Assembly: GCA_945910005.1 (NCBI GenBank)
Contig: OX246747.1
Coordinates: 34,257,635-34,321,634 of the forward strand
Length of the DNA stretch: 64,000 bases
Direction: 5' to 3'
Source: Isoperla grammatica
Taxonomy: Eukaryota > Arthropoda > Insecta > Plecoptera > Perlodidae
Numbering within the stretch: position 1 is the first letter of the stretch; every line of letters starts with the position of its first letter. This document shows, piece after piece, positions 23,801-31,305 of this stretch. A program made the translations under genes and the position numbers. Under the pieces are notes generated by a model, which did not search any database, was not told where the DNA came from, and saw nothing but the letters and a program-made list of their open reading frames with translations.

Positions 23801-25762
23801 TATGTATCTAGCATCCCTTAGAGGCTCTCAAGTGGTTGCTTGTCTCAATGTCTTGTCTCGTTGTTGCAGTTATCCAGGAGCTGTGTGACAGTAACGGCGT
23901 CCACCCCTCGTGGCTGCTCTGGCTGTGCATCGCGCTCGGCATCTTGTTCCTCATTATGCTCATCATCAACATCTTCCTCTGCTCGGCGATGACGTGCTCG
24001 TGCGCGCGCACCGAGGTCATTGAGAAGGATCCGAGCATCATCGAGGAGTATGATCCCTACAGGTCCTGGCATGGGTCGCAATACGGCTCCAGGTGAGACT
24101 CATACAGAAACCTTTCAATTACGAACGAAAAATCAAAATTTTAAAATCTTAATTTTTTAAGGAGTTTTTTGATTTTTTTTTTATTTTTATAAAATTTTCA
24201 GGTGAAATTTTTTTTTTTGACAAGCTTCTTAAAGATTACCCTGTTGTGAAACATTATCATATTTTTTGCAATGTAACCCCCCCCCCCCCCCCGTTTAATT
24301 ATACCCTGCTAATCATTTGTATAGTAACACATAGAAAAACCGTTTTTATGTATTATGTTTTTTTTGTTTTAATTTATGTAATTAGTATGATATGATGGGC
24401 CCAGAATTTATTATGTATTTTTTGTTTTCAATTTATGTAATTAGTATGCTGGGCCCAGATTCACAAAGGTGCCTAAGTGCTCAGACGTCCTAGTTTAGGC
24501 AAATCTTAGTGATACAATAATTGTAATGATTGTAATAATTATTCATGCAAATTATGTCGTTCTGCAATTTCATAAAGATAAAATATAGTCAAATATCAAC
24601 AATTTAACTAATATTTTATTTGTGAATGTGTAGTAATATCCAAGAGATGATTTATCTTGATTTATCTAGCTAGGATTTGCCTAACGTAGGACAACTTAGA
24701 GTTAGGCATCTTTGTGGTGAATCTAGGCCCTGAATCCTTGTGGTCACCTGATGTACATCAAACACAGGGCCGTCCTAGGGTATAAAAACCACCCAGGTAT
24801 GATGGGGTAAAGTACAATGGGGGGTCTGGAGGGAGGCCTCCCAGCCAATGCAGGTCCGGGGTGCATATCCCCGGAAATTTGTTTGATTCTTATTTCTTAT
24901 AGAGTGACGAGTGTTTGGTCCAGTCTTACAGTGTCCCAATAACTACTTATTCGTCGAACAGTTAGTTTTCTCCATGGCAACGACCAATCAAAACCCTTAA
25001 AATCCTCCAAATAGCTAAATTGCTACAAATAACTTTCTTATTAGGACATTGTAAGACCTGCCCTAAGGCATGTTTTTATAACATTTGTTACTGGTGACTG
25101 TGGTGACAGTGGTATTAGCAATTTCCATAATGGTCTACGTTCGATTTTTTACCCGGGTATTTGCCCGGGTTACCAACCCCTAGTTACGGGCCTGATTTCA
25201 GAAAGCTGACAATTCATAGGTTGTCCGTACGTCACATCTTTGCACGTGGCGGCCACATTTGTGATCAAACTTTGACGTAGCCATGGAGAAACAATTGAAG
25301 GCTGTTGTGATAGTACACAGACGTCCTTCGTTCTTTAAGATTTAGCCTGTTTTTAAATAAAATTGGTATCTGTGGTAATTTTTTATTTTATTATTACTTA
25401 TCTTTACTTTTTAAGTTCTAAATTAGGCTTGTTTATTAAATTTGAATAATATTTGCTAATTACCTAGGATTGGTCCTCATCAATTGTGTCGCAATCATGA
25501 CCGCTGTGACATCACGTGGGAACTATGAATAGATTGTTTCTGTTCTTGTAGGTACTCGCTGAACGGTAAACCTGGTTACACTTCTGGCGGCAGCACCATC
25601 CATTCTACTCGGTCTATGTCCACTAATAGTGACCACTACGCTATCGTGCACAGTAGACCCGGTAGTCGCTACTCGGGGCACAAAACCAACACCCTGGGAA
25701 CCCCCCACCACAACAACCGGGGGCCCCCCTCGCACATGGGCTCGCACTACTCCGTCAAGTGA
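2670..25762 (+). CDS. ZP-domain single-pass membrane protein, cuticlin-like (3' part, 4 exons)
   Basis: Spliced from exons 2670-2809, 4686-4847, 23870-24092 and 25552-25762 (about 245 codons); the 5' end is not in view. The first exon encodes the end of a zona pellucida C-subdomain, with FRFPDSTDVHFQCDVAVC matching the family pattern of a phenylalanine/proline-rich strand followed by paired cysteines, then CPEVQC in exon 2. Exon 3 encodes one hydrophobic segment (LLWLCIALGILFLIMLI) followed by a cysteine-rich juxtamembrane stretch. The cytoplasmic tail is rich in Ser, Tyr, Gly and His (EEYDPYRSWHGSQYGSR; HYAIVHSRPGSRYSG) and ends SHYSVK-stop. ZP proteins polymerise in extracellular matrices; in ecdysozoans such membrane-anchored forms organise apical cuticle, which I infer here. 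No furin-type site is visible in this part. Junction phases agree at all three introns. The exact orthologue is not identified. Confidence 0.8.
2842..3488. mobile_element. TIR element (~645 bp) in ZP intron
   Basis: The ends are imperfect inverted repeats of about 32 bp: GGGTTAGTCAGATGAAAACT at the left, matching the complement of AGTTTATCACCTGACTAATC at the right. No transposase frame is present, so it is a non-autonomous MITE-like element starting 30 bp after the exon donor. Confidence 0.7.
3467..3730 (+). mobile_element. Dispersed repeat family A, copy 1
   Basis: It shares ACCAACCCTGTAGGC, GAACACCATCGACGAGTGAG, CGATAACCAATCA, AACACCTGCGGACAAATG and CAAGGCCGATTCAGAACAA in order with copies at 18302-18540, 54209-54520 and (inverted) 22628-22995. 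It has no open frame. It is probably a short non-autonomous transposon. Confidence 0.85.
4686..4847 (+). CDS. ZP gene exon: post-ZP linker
   Basis: The acceptor GTGCCCCCAG precedes 4686 and the donor GTAAGC starts at 4848. The exon encodes GPCPEVQCDTDLEIIPSAQA and on to VFVVDPGNSP, a linker between the ZP domain and the membrane segment. The spare A at its end joins TT of the exon at 23870 to give Ile. A 19-kb intron follows. Confidence 0.8.
4875..4985 (+). mobile_element. Fragment of the SINE body found at 17155-17580
   Basis: CGCCGTAAGAAGCGAGGTGT, TTCTGAGAAGAGACGGTCGC and CACACGGT.TATTTCAAC match 17270-17360 closely. It lies just after the ZP exon donor. Confidence 0.8.
4985..5320. mobile_element. 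Fold-back element (~335 bp)
   Basis: It is a near-complete palindrome. The inner arm at 5105-5158 (CTGATTGGCTGTGACTAAGG) is matched by its complement at 5171-5220. The similarity continues outward through CTTGTGATTATTGACTAA to about 4990 and 5315. It has no coding capacity. Confidence 0.85.
5336..5491. mobile_element. Second fold-back element (~156 bp)
   Basis: GGTTGGAATTCATAGTCGGC and the rest of a ~53-bp arm (to CCATTGTT) reappear as the exact reverse complement ending at 5491, with a ~48-bp spacer. It is a non-autonomous MITE, next to the previous fold-back. Confidence 0.9.
5492..5660. repeat. Tandem duplication (~104-bp offset)
   Basis: CGCCCTTTGTGTGTACAGAT, TGGCAGGGTTGCTTCTTA and GTTGGCA.GCAGAGTAG occur twice, at about 5492 and 5598. 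Confidence 0.8.
5660..6650. other. Noncoding intron DNA with two C-rich tracts
   Basis: C runs at 6161-6182 and 6366-6382. No exon-like frame is recognised. Confidence 0.6.
6655..7045. repeat. GGTAATGTAGAGA minisatellite interrupted by a retroelement 3' end
   Basis: GGTAATGTAGAGA-type units occur at 6655-6672 and 6935-7040. In between, on the - strand, is a LINE-like 3' end: its complement reads GCTGGCCTTAATCCCGCCTT, CAATAAAGACC, then a (TATC)n tail at 6672-6683. Confidence 0.65.
7045..9310. other. Intron DNA, no gene seen
   Basis: It contains one fragment of the GATTAGCTCTATCTAAG repeat (7925-7965). Otherwise there is no structure I can support. Confidence 0.5.
9311..10265. mobile_element. 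Palindromic element with a nested TIR element
   Basis: The outer arms GAGACAAAACTAGATG (from 9311) and CATCTAGTTTTGTCTC (to 10265) are inverted. The inner element, 9419-10124, has TAGGGAAGTCTCA and TGAGACTTCCCTA ends. Neither has a transposase frame. Confidence 0.75.
10560..11330. repeat. Complex minisatellite, ~60-bp core, about 12 copies
   Basis: The core blocks are GCAGTTTCTTTGTCTGTTGC, CTTTCCAAGGGCTCTGAAC and GGGATGGGTTCATGCACAG. Variants have GGGCTTTGAAGGGGGATGG, and some carry an extra ATTTTTGGGGC spacer. The many overlapping frames on both strands come from the repeat and are not genes. Confidence 0.92.
12027..12110. mobile_element. 84-bp hairpin element (GGTCCGTAAATCCCC family)
   Basis: CCAAGGTCCGT.AATCCCCT at the left pairs with AGGGGATCGACGGACCTTGG at the right. 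Shorter relatives lie at 43284-43347 and 45734-45797, at the end of the structured-RNA modules. Confidence 0.75.
12210..12262 (+). other. Possible retrotransposed 3' end
   Basis: CAATAAATTG is followed 15 bases later by an A12 tract at 12251-12262, like a polyadenylated 3' end. No coding sequence precedes it. Confidence 0.35.
12263..13680. other. Noncoding intron DNA with small tandem repeats
   Basis: GAGTGCTTTG.TG.TGTGAATGAAGTGAGTTAT is repeated at 12308-12410 in blocks of ~55 bp. There is a G-rich tract at 13184-13204. No exon is recognised. Confidence 0.55.
13739..14293. mobile_element. 555-bp TTAA-target element (piggyBac-type MITE)
   Basis: The perfect terminal repeats AGTCGATCGATG and CATCGATCGACT are each flanked by TTAA (13735-13738, 14294-14297). 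A related locus at 18866-18885 has TATGTTAAGGTGCAT without the insert, i.e. the empty site. It has no transposase frame. TTAA specificity is the hallmark of piggyBac-like elements; membership is inferred. Confidence 0.9.
14410..16050. other. AT-rich intron DNA, no gene seen
   Basis: Nothing exon-like or repeated could be supported. A - strand frame at 15631-16014 has no recognisable domain. Confidence 0.5.
16056..16410. mobile_element. 355-bp palindromic element
   Basis: The two halves are imperfect reverse complements end to end: GATACCTTTACGTCAAAAAC at the left against GTTTTTGACGTTAAGGTATC at the right, with the centre near 16235. A diverged half copy lies at 1215-1345 (CTTGTGGTTTGGTAAGACAT). 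Confidence 0.88.
16411..17150. other. Intron DNA, no gene seen
   Basis: It contains no repeat or exon that I can support. Confidence 0.5.
17155..17580 (+). mobile_element. tRNA-derived SINE with A/T tail
   Basis: A pol III B box is present at 17221 (GGTTCGAATCCCAC), preceded by a tRNA-like anticodon arm (GTCTACAGAC). A central body follows at 17270-17360, also present as a fragment at 4875-4985. The LINE-like 3' end is GCCCTACACTGGCCTTCATT with the tail ATAAAATAAATAAAT. The A box is degenerate. The central body may be a shared SINE domain. Confidence 0.7.
17971..18163. mobile_element. 193-bp TIR element, copy 1 (family B)
   Basis: The ends are AAGGCTGGTCCACACAGAT and ATCTGTGTGGACCAGCCTT. 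An internal hairpin AAGACGTTGTTTT / AAAACAACGTCTT is present. The same element lies inverted at 57910-58109 in the hsp90b1 intron. Confidence 0.92.
18302..18540 (+). mobile_element. Dispersed repeat family A, copy 2
   Basis: It starts at CACTCAGTGATGAAACTGAT and runs through the family blocks listed for copy 1. It sits inside the ZP intron. Confidence 0.85.
18800..18975. repeat. GATTAGCTCTATCTAAG repeat, unoccupied copy
   Basis: It shares GATGATTTTCAGAATTGATC, GATTAGCTCTATCTAAG and TTGTTGTCATTGAAGATC with 13680-13735 plus 14298-14405 and with 7915-7970. It is internally duplicated. Confidence 0.8.
18976..20680. other. Intron DNA, little structure
   Basis: CACATT.TAGTTTCTAGACTGACTC is repeated at 20143 and 20351, enclosing ~200 bp. 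No exon is recognised. Confidence 0.5.
20690..21115. repeat. Tandem array of ~145-bp units derived from a TIR element
   Basis: There are three units with GCTATTTG.AGGATTT, TTTGATTGGTCGTTGCCATG and TTATTGGGACATTGTAAGAC, joined by GACCTAAGTATCGGTCTTAC. A single, inverted copy lies at 24917-25062. Confidence 0.85.
21320..21850. repeat. Minisatellite, ~87-bp unit, about 6 copies
   Basis: The units contain GTG.GCCACCTG, CCGCCAAAGAGGTTA, GATCACCTCATTCGACT, and ATCGAAGAGTTTCGATATTA with an internal hairpin. The last two copies are diverged. Confidence 0.9.
21900..22620. other. Intron DNA with a small hairpin
   Basis: AAAGGCGCAAGGCGCCATTT and its complement meet at 22418-22460. Otherwise nothing is recognised. 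Confidence 0.5.
22628..22995 (-). mobile_element. Dispersed repeat family A, copy 3 (inverted, interrupted)
   Basis: It is the reverse complement of family A, split at 22802-22949 by a 148-bp TIR element flanked by TTA on both sides. Removing the insert restores a continuous family A sequence apart from a small deletion. Confidence 0.85.
22802..22949. mobile_element. 148-bp TIR element nested in family A repeat (3-bp TSD TTA)
   Basis: The ends are GGCCCGGTATTATAACGCC and its near complement GGCGTTGTAATACCGGGCC. TTA at 22799-22801 is repeated at 22950-22952. A 3-bp TWA-type duplication is typical of PIF/Harbinger-type MITEs; assignment to that superfamily is inference. Confidence 0.85.
23042..23869 (+). 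repeat. Six tandem partial copies of the ZP membrane exon with splice acceptors (138-bp unit)
   Basis: Acceptor-exon boundaries occur at 23042, 23180, 23318, 23456, 23594 and 23732, and then at the intact exon, 23870, all exactly 138 bp apart. Each unit holds the polypyrimidine tract and TTGCAG, the first 56 or so exon bases (IQELCDSNGVHPSWLLW), a 17-bp deletion relative to the intact exon inside the membrane segment, about 18 more exon bases, and a roughly 60-bp linker. If spliced in, the frame reads ..WLLWHLVPHICI-stop, so the membrane segment is lost. The copies are nearly identical, which implies recent amplification. They look non-functional as coding exons, but they keep good acceptors. 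Confidence 0.93.
23870..24092 (+). CDS. ZP gene exon: membrane segment and start of tail
   Basis: This is the only intact copy of an exon whose first part is repeated six times upstream. The acceptor TTGTTGCAG ends at 23869 and the donor GTGAGA starts at 24093. It encodes IQELCDSNGVHPS, then the hydrophobic span from WLLWLCIALG to INIFLC, then EKDPSIIEEYDPYRSWHGSQ. It splices in phase to 25552 (AG+G = Arg). Confidence 0.85.
24345..24450. repeat. Short tandem duplication
   Basis: ATTTATGTAATTAGTATG followed by GGGCCCAGA occurs twice about 66 bp apart, next to the following TIR element. Confidence 0.7.
24451..24730. mobile_element. TIR element (family C), copy 1
   Basis: The ends are GGGCCCAGATTCACAAAGGT and the complement-like CATCTTTGTGGTGAATCTAGGCCC. 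The arms continue with GATTTGCCTAA / TTAGGCAAATC. A second copy lies at 37043-37294. Confidence 0.9.
24917..25062. mobile_element. Single copy of the ~145-bp TIR element
   Basis: The ends are GGTCCAGTCTTACAGTGTCC and GGACATTGTAAGACC. The body (CCATGGCAACGACCAATCAA) matches the array at 20690-21115 in inverse orientation. Confidence 0.85.
25552..25762 (+). CDS. ZP gene terminal coding exon: cytoplasmic tail
   Basis: The acceptor TTCTTGTAG ends at 25551. It encodes YSLNGKPGYTSGGSTIHS, then STRSMSTNSDHYAIVHSRPG, then a His/Gly/Pro-rich end and stop TGA at 25760-25762. It is a low-complexity tail with many Ser and Tyr, and no catalytic domain is seen. Confidence 0.83.
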
Positions 25763-25774
25763 TCACGCACACAG

Positions 25775-26330
25775 ACACGTCTGACGAAGGCCTAAAGTGT
25801 TCTCCGAAATAGATTGTATTTTTTGTTTTATGATAAAAATGTGTTTTACGGACGGATAGGTGACTGTTGTTTTCATGATGGGGGGGGGGGTAGTGCTGTC
25901 TGATGTTGTCTGACGAAGGTGGGATGTGTCCTTCGAAATAATAGTTTTTTTGTTTATATATATAAGTGTGTTTTATGGACAAGTTACAGTGTTGTTTCTA
26001 TCACGTTGGTCATACTGATCGATCAAGTGACAAAATCGTCTGTCGTCTGATGAAGGCAGGATAAAGCCTCCGAAATGTTGTATTTTTTGTTGTCGAATGG
26101 ATAACTTGCAGTTATTTCTATTACATGGGGTCGTATTTTCTTGATCAAGTGAGGCAATCAGTCTGATTAAGGCAGGATTTGTTCTCCGAAATATTATACA
26201 TTATCATTTTGGCGGAAAATTTGTAGCTATTTTTATCGCATGGGGTAAAGTAATGAATGCAGTCTGCCTGATGAAGGCAAAATGTGTCCTCCGAAATATC
26301 GCGTTTAATTATTATTGTGTTTTAATGACA
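25775..26330 (+). repeat. About five diverged ~125-bp repeats in the presumed ZP 3' UTR
   Basis: Starting about 15 bases after the ZP stop codon, the block CTGA(T/C)GAAGGC ... TCCGAAAT recurs near 25780, 25910, 26048, 26162 and 26269. Each is followed by a T-rich stretch and a piece resembling TTTTATGGACAA. Between the fixed ends lies a small potential hairpin (AGGA-TGTG-TCCT type). The order CTGATGA, stem, GAAA recalls a hammerhead ribozyme core, but there is an extra A before the stem. Similar CTGATGAAGG...CCGAAA blocks are also common in retroelement 3' ends, so function is unproven. Confidence 0.7.
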
Positions 26331-26339
26331 AATTGCCAT

Positions 26340-27620
26340 TCTTTTCTATGTGTATGAATCCCCGAAGCGATTACGAAAAGTATCTATTTGTATATTTGGA
26401 CTCGTATAATCTACAATTTCCGACATAATGCTATACCCAAATTCCGGCTTTTAAATTTTAGATCCATTTATGAAAGATTCAAGTACACCTTAAAGTTATA
26501 AAAAAATGTGTTACATCTTTAATTTTGTATCAGAAGCTATCAATTGCGTTAAACGTGTATCATGTGATTGTCGATATAGCCTACTGCAGATAAATGTAAT
26601 ATTGGAGGTATCATACATGTATCATCATTAAGTTTGAAAGCCATACGTTTTGTGAGCTCATATATTTTACACTTGAAAATGTAACTCATGGTCAAAACTT
26701 TTGAACCGAACCAATTAATCTATCTGCAAACTTTCCAAACGACATCAGAGTCAAATCTTTCAAAGAATATCTTGAAGTTGTTAAATGACACTCAAATATT
26801 GTGTCAATAGCAATATTTTTTGGGATATTTTTTCTTAGATCAACTGACAATAATTGTTGTGGTATAAACAAATTTTGCTGGTGATAAGAAAATGCTTGAC
26901 GCTTTCTTTTTTAAAGAACACTTCAATTCACATAATCAATAGCAAGCGAGATAACTAACTAAAGCGTGGGTCATAGTGTTCACTAGTGTTGGTAGTGATC
27001 TTTACATATAATAATGTTTAATTGTATTAATTGTGCCAGAGAATAATGAATTAAATGTCATAAATAGACAAAATGTCTAACCAAAATGTATAGACATTAT
27101 TATTGTATTGAAGATGGATATTTGTGCAGGGATTTTAAATAAATTTGGAAACATAAATTTACATAATAGCACGTTAATAAATTTAAAATCGAGATTTTGT
27201 TTGTTAAAAATCTGTAAATTAACATATGTTTTATAAATTTAATTTTTGAATTTTCGTAATACTTTCGAACACATCACGTGGGATATATAGATGTGAAATG
27301 TGTTTAATTTTAAGTTGTAAAAAAAAAAAAAAATAATGTGCCACCATAATATTTTGTTGCACATTTTAACAAAACACAAATATATCGTTCCGTTGTTGTT
27401 TACCCTAATCAATATTCTATCGAAGATCAATTCCTATTAATACGGTGCTGGAAAATATATTTCTAACAATGAATGAATGATTTAGTGATAAAGAGATAAA
27501 TAGATGAGAAAAGAAAAAACGTACCCGAATTGAAGCTTTTGTGCTTTTGACTAATAAAAAAAAAAAAATGTGAATAATTTAGAAGAACTTATTTGTCGAG
27601 AAAAATTAAAATGTTAAAGA
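26340..27620. other. AT-rich DNA downstream of the ZP gene
   Basis: It may include the remaining ZP 3' UTR. No clear poly(A) site can be chosen, and no gene is seen. Confidence 0.45.
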
Positions 27621-27689
27621 AAAGTGACAACTTCTTATGTAGTATGTCATACTGTTTACTGTTGTACTGTTGTCAGTATACTGTTTCAA

Positions 27690-27962
27690 GGTACTGGTAA
27701 ACCCAAATGCTACAGCAGAAAAATAGAGACGGTGCAATTCCGGCTCCAGACTGGACTTGACCTGCTTGCTAAGCACCTACATAGGTTTGGGGTTTACGAA
27801 TCCAGTATATGTAGGATGTGTGGGGTCGGAGAACAAAACAGGAAGCATCTCTTTGAGTGTACATATCTGAAAGGTGAACGGGACAAAATGCCGCATGGCC
27901 TGGATCGAAGGGAACAGGAGTCCTATCTCTACTGGTTAACTAGAAAACACATGATTACATGA
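27690..27962 (+). mobile_element. Non-LTR retrotransposon C-terminal fragment
   Basis: The frame reads KIETVQFRLQTGLDLLAKHL, HRFGVYESSICRMCGVGEQN and KHLFECTYLKGERDK, then stop at 27960. The pattern of RLQTG-x-HRFG-x-C-x2-C-G-x-EQ-x4-H-x4-C is the zinc-knuckle-like end of Jockey/I/R1-type polyproteins. The reverse transcriptase itself is missing. Confidence 0.8.
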
Positions 27963-29240
27963 GATGTCAATTGTAAGCATAAGAGAAATAAAAGAAGATG
28001 TTTTAACTAGATCAGAACATTATTAGTAATTAATTTTATCCAATGTTTGTATGATAATCCTAAATATACTCTCATTTAGAATGAATTTCCAAAAATATAT
28101 CCTGCTGTTATGTCCTTCATTCGTTCAAAAAGTTTTGTTTTAAATGTACGCCAAACCCTACGTTCCAGGTTCGAATCCTGGCTAGGGAATACATATCAGG
28201 GGGCGTCTGTCATCTTCATTTATTACCCACTCATCGTCTAGATCAGCCAAACTATGGGAGGAAAGTCAAAAATATCATCATTTTATTTTATTCAAGACCT
28301 GTCACTCATGAGAGCAAAGGAAAATGAAACTAAACATTGTATATGACTTTTATTGAAGTAGTTAATAACAACAGTAATTAGTTTCGTTTATTGACCGGAA
28401 ATTTTAATTATTTGACAGTTTTAGATGTTGTAAATTTTCTTTGATGGTTGGTTATTTTGGTTGGTTGTTTTTTTTCACATTTAACATTTCAAAACAAAAA
28501 CAATGCATATTCAATGCTGCAGCGTGTTTTCTTAGGGTACGTTTTTTCTTTTCACTTGAAATGTTTTTAAATCGCCATATTGTGTTTGTTCAATCCTTTA
28601 GAATATAATTAAAATAATATGATAGATTTTAGAAAAATCTAGTATATTAACTAAGTTAGCTGCCTACTTAACTTCTTATTGAAACAAAGAAGGTAAAATG
28701 TCAATAAACTGTAGGAGATTGTTTCTTGTTAACAGCTTTGAGACTTTTAGATGATGAAAATGTGTAAATAAGAAAATCTGAAACGCTTCCATCATTATAA
28801 TATACCCGAAGATAATTTTGTTTGTTTGTACAGATAATTATGTTTTAGATAAATGCCGATTGGCAATTACTTCGACTTAATCATTGTTTGTTTATGTATT
28901 AAATGAAACAAGTTATTTGTAATAAAAATTAACGTTTAAATAATTTTGTCTTATTTACTTGAGTGCTCTATTGATTGGTGATTCCTGAAAAATCGTTGCA
29001 TTTCTAAAGGCAGCTCTTTTCCAGGGAACATTGTTTACTTAAAAAACGGACGAATCGACGGCATCGCGCCGCCATCTTGATCTCGGCGAAATTTTTTTAG
29101 GTACCAGAACTGTTGCTCTCCCAAACAGCAAATTTATACGGTGCACTGAAACGATTGTCCCGGTCGTGACGGTGGCTAAACGACGCCGATCGGCGTAACG
29201 GTCGCCGAGTTGCGAATAGCGTCGAGCACGTCGCGACGTG
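27963..29240. other. Intergenic DNA
   Basis: One tRNA T-arm-like sequence (CCAGGTTCGAATCCTGG, 28166-28182) lacks a matching A box. Nothing else is supported. Confidence 0.5.
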
Positions 29241-30764
29241 GGGCCCTTCTCAACTTTGCTTGTCTGAATATGAAAGACGAAAAAGACTGCCGGTTACGGG
29301 TCTCGAACCCCGGACCTCTAAAACACTAGTCCACGACGCTACTGAGTACTCCACGCCAAACGATAGAAATTGCTTCGCTTACACTGGTACATAACCCACT
29401 GCTCTCAATGTATGCATGTATGAATCTCATTATACCTCGATTCATTCTTATTGTAATTGTAACACCAAAGATAGATGGATTTACGGACAGAGGGTCTCAT
29501 TAGATTTAAAATATATCAAAGAATACCCAAGGAACCGTTTTTTAACTAACTCCACGAAATCCAGTATCAACACATTGTCTTTTTAAAATCGCATTTGTTA
29601 GATCTTGATCACGTGATCGCGAAAAAGTAAATCGTTTGTAGAAACAACGAGCCGTTTGACCGTTAAAAAATAAACCATGTCCGTACACGTTGATGTATTG
29701 ATATAAATATGTAAATATGGTGGAAAAAAAAGTGGGTGGATCGGGTCTCGAACCCCAGACCTCAAACACTCGAAGCTACAACGTTGTGCGTACGCTACGC
29801 CAATCGATGGAAGTAGCGTTGCTTACACTAGTAGATAGCACACTGGTCTCAAAGTACGGCATATCTTGTTGTATTCAGATAGCTCGTCATCACGACAACA
29901 TTAAAACATGTTTCCACGGCTAACCGTTAGTGCAAGGCAAACATTAACATGTTTTATGTATAGAGTAAGAATGTCCATTGGAGAAACTCTAATCAATATT
30001 TTCTTAACCCTTTTACAAGAGACGCTACGCGTCGTCAAAGACGTGCTCTAATACACTCTGTTTTTTAGAATTATATTCTTTACGGCTATATTGTTTATTG
30101 TTGCGATCTTAAAGTTAATTTCTAAGGTAGATCTGAAAAATGTCTACTTTGAAAAAAATCATTGTCTCGCTATGATTGTTGTGAGCGACGTCAGGCGTCG
30201 CCGAAATTTCAACGATTTTCTTGTCAAGTACCACTTTCGGTACCGATTGTGGATGAACGGTGGTACCTAGTTAGTCGTATCGTCGAACTTAAGATCAGTA
30301 AGAATCCTTGGTGACGTAGTATGAGCGTCGGTAGCGTCGGTTTACACAGGTCGTGGTGAGGCGACGCCAACTTCAGGTAACCAAAATAGTAGATTTTTTG
30401 AGGTTTTTATTTTTTTACGGGTAAACGGTTTAAGATAGAATTTTTTGGTTGTCAGTTCCTTCTTATTCTTCGCTCTCTTGATATGTTTCGTATTTTTAAA
30501 AAAATCAAAAAAATCAAAAATTTCATTATTCTCCGATTGTGCTCTTCTGAAACAAAATTTGAAATTTTGGGCGCCTGTATCTCTGTTAGTATGACCCCCA
30601 GCATATTTTCGTTTTCAGGATGTGTAGATAATTAACGCCAAAAAAATAAAAAAAATAAAAAAACAAATTTGGACCACCCGTTTTTTAGCTACGAGCGCTT
30701 GAAAAATAAATTTCCCCTTAGTAAACCCTTCTCAAATATTCTGCTCTGAATATGGAAGAAAAAA

Positions 30765-30852
30765 AGTTTGCCGGTATCGGGTCCCGAACCCCGGACCGCG
30801 AAAACACTAGTCGGCGTCGCTACTGCCTACGCCACACCACTCGATGGAAGTT
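30765..30852 (-). mobile_element. tRNA-like module 1 of the 1483-bp unit
   Basis: On the - strand there is an A-box-like TGGCGTAGGCAGTAGCG and the B box GGTTCGGGACCC (GGTTCGAGACCC in other copies). Equivalents lie near 29288, 32252, 33735 and 35218. The cloverleaf is not intact, so it is a SINE head or tRNA relic. Confidence 0.6.
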
Positions 30853-31219
30853 GGAGCGCTTGGACTGGTACATATTGTACTGCTCTCAATGAATGCATGT
30901 ATGTATCGCGATTCATTCTTATTGTAATTCATACACCTAACATAGATGGATTTACGAACAGACGGTCTCATTGGATTTAAAAACACCCAAGAATACGATC
31001 TGAAGATAAAAAAAACTCCGAAAATTGACAAAAAAAACGCCCTAAATTTTTTTTTTCAATTTTCGGAGTTTTTATCATCATTTCGTATTGATTGATTGGT
31101 TGATCGCGAAACCGTAAATCGTTTGTGGAAACAACAAGCCGTTTGACGGTTAAAAAGTAAACCGTGTTCATTCACGTTGATGTATTGATATAAATGTGTG
31201 AATATGGTGAGAAAAAAAG

Positions 31220-31305
31220 AGTGTGTGTACCGGGTCTCGAACCCCAGACCTTAAGCACTCGAAGCGCTGACGTTCTACGTACGCCACACCAACTGATGGA
31301 AACCC
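31220..31305 (-). mobile_element. tRNA-like module 2 of the 1483-bp unit
   Basis: On the - strand there is GGTGTGGCGTACGTAGAACG (A-box side), an anticodon-arm-like AGCGCTTCGAGTGCT and the B box GGTTCGAGACCC. Equivalents lie near 29740, 32703, 34186 and 35669. Confidence 0.6.

Noticed and set aside
23042..23869. CRISPR-like regular repeats
   Set aside because: The 138-bp units have no unique spacers and match an adjacent exon; the genome is eukaryotic.
25775..26330. Bona fide hammerhead ribozymes
   Set aside because: An extra A follows CTGATGA and stems I and III were not evident, so reported only as a resemblance.
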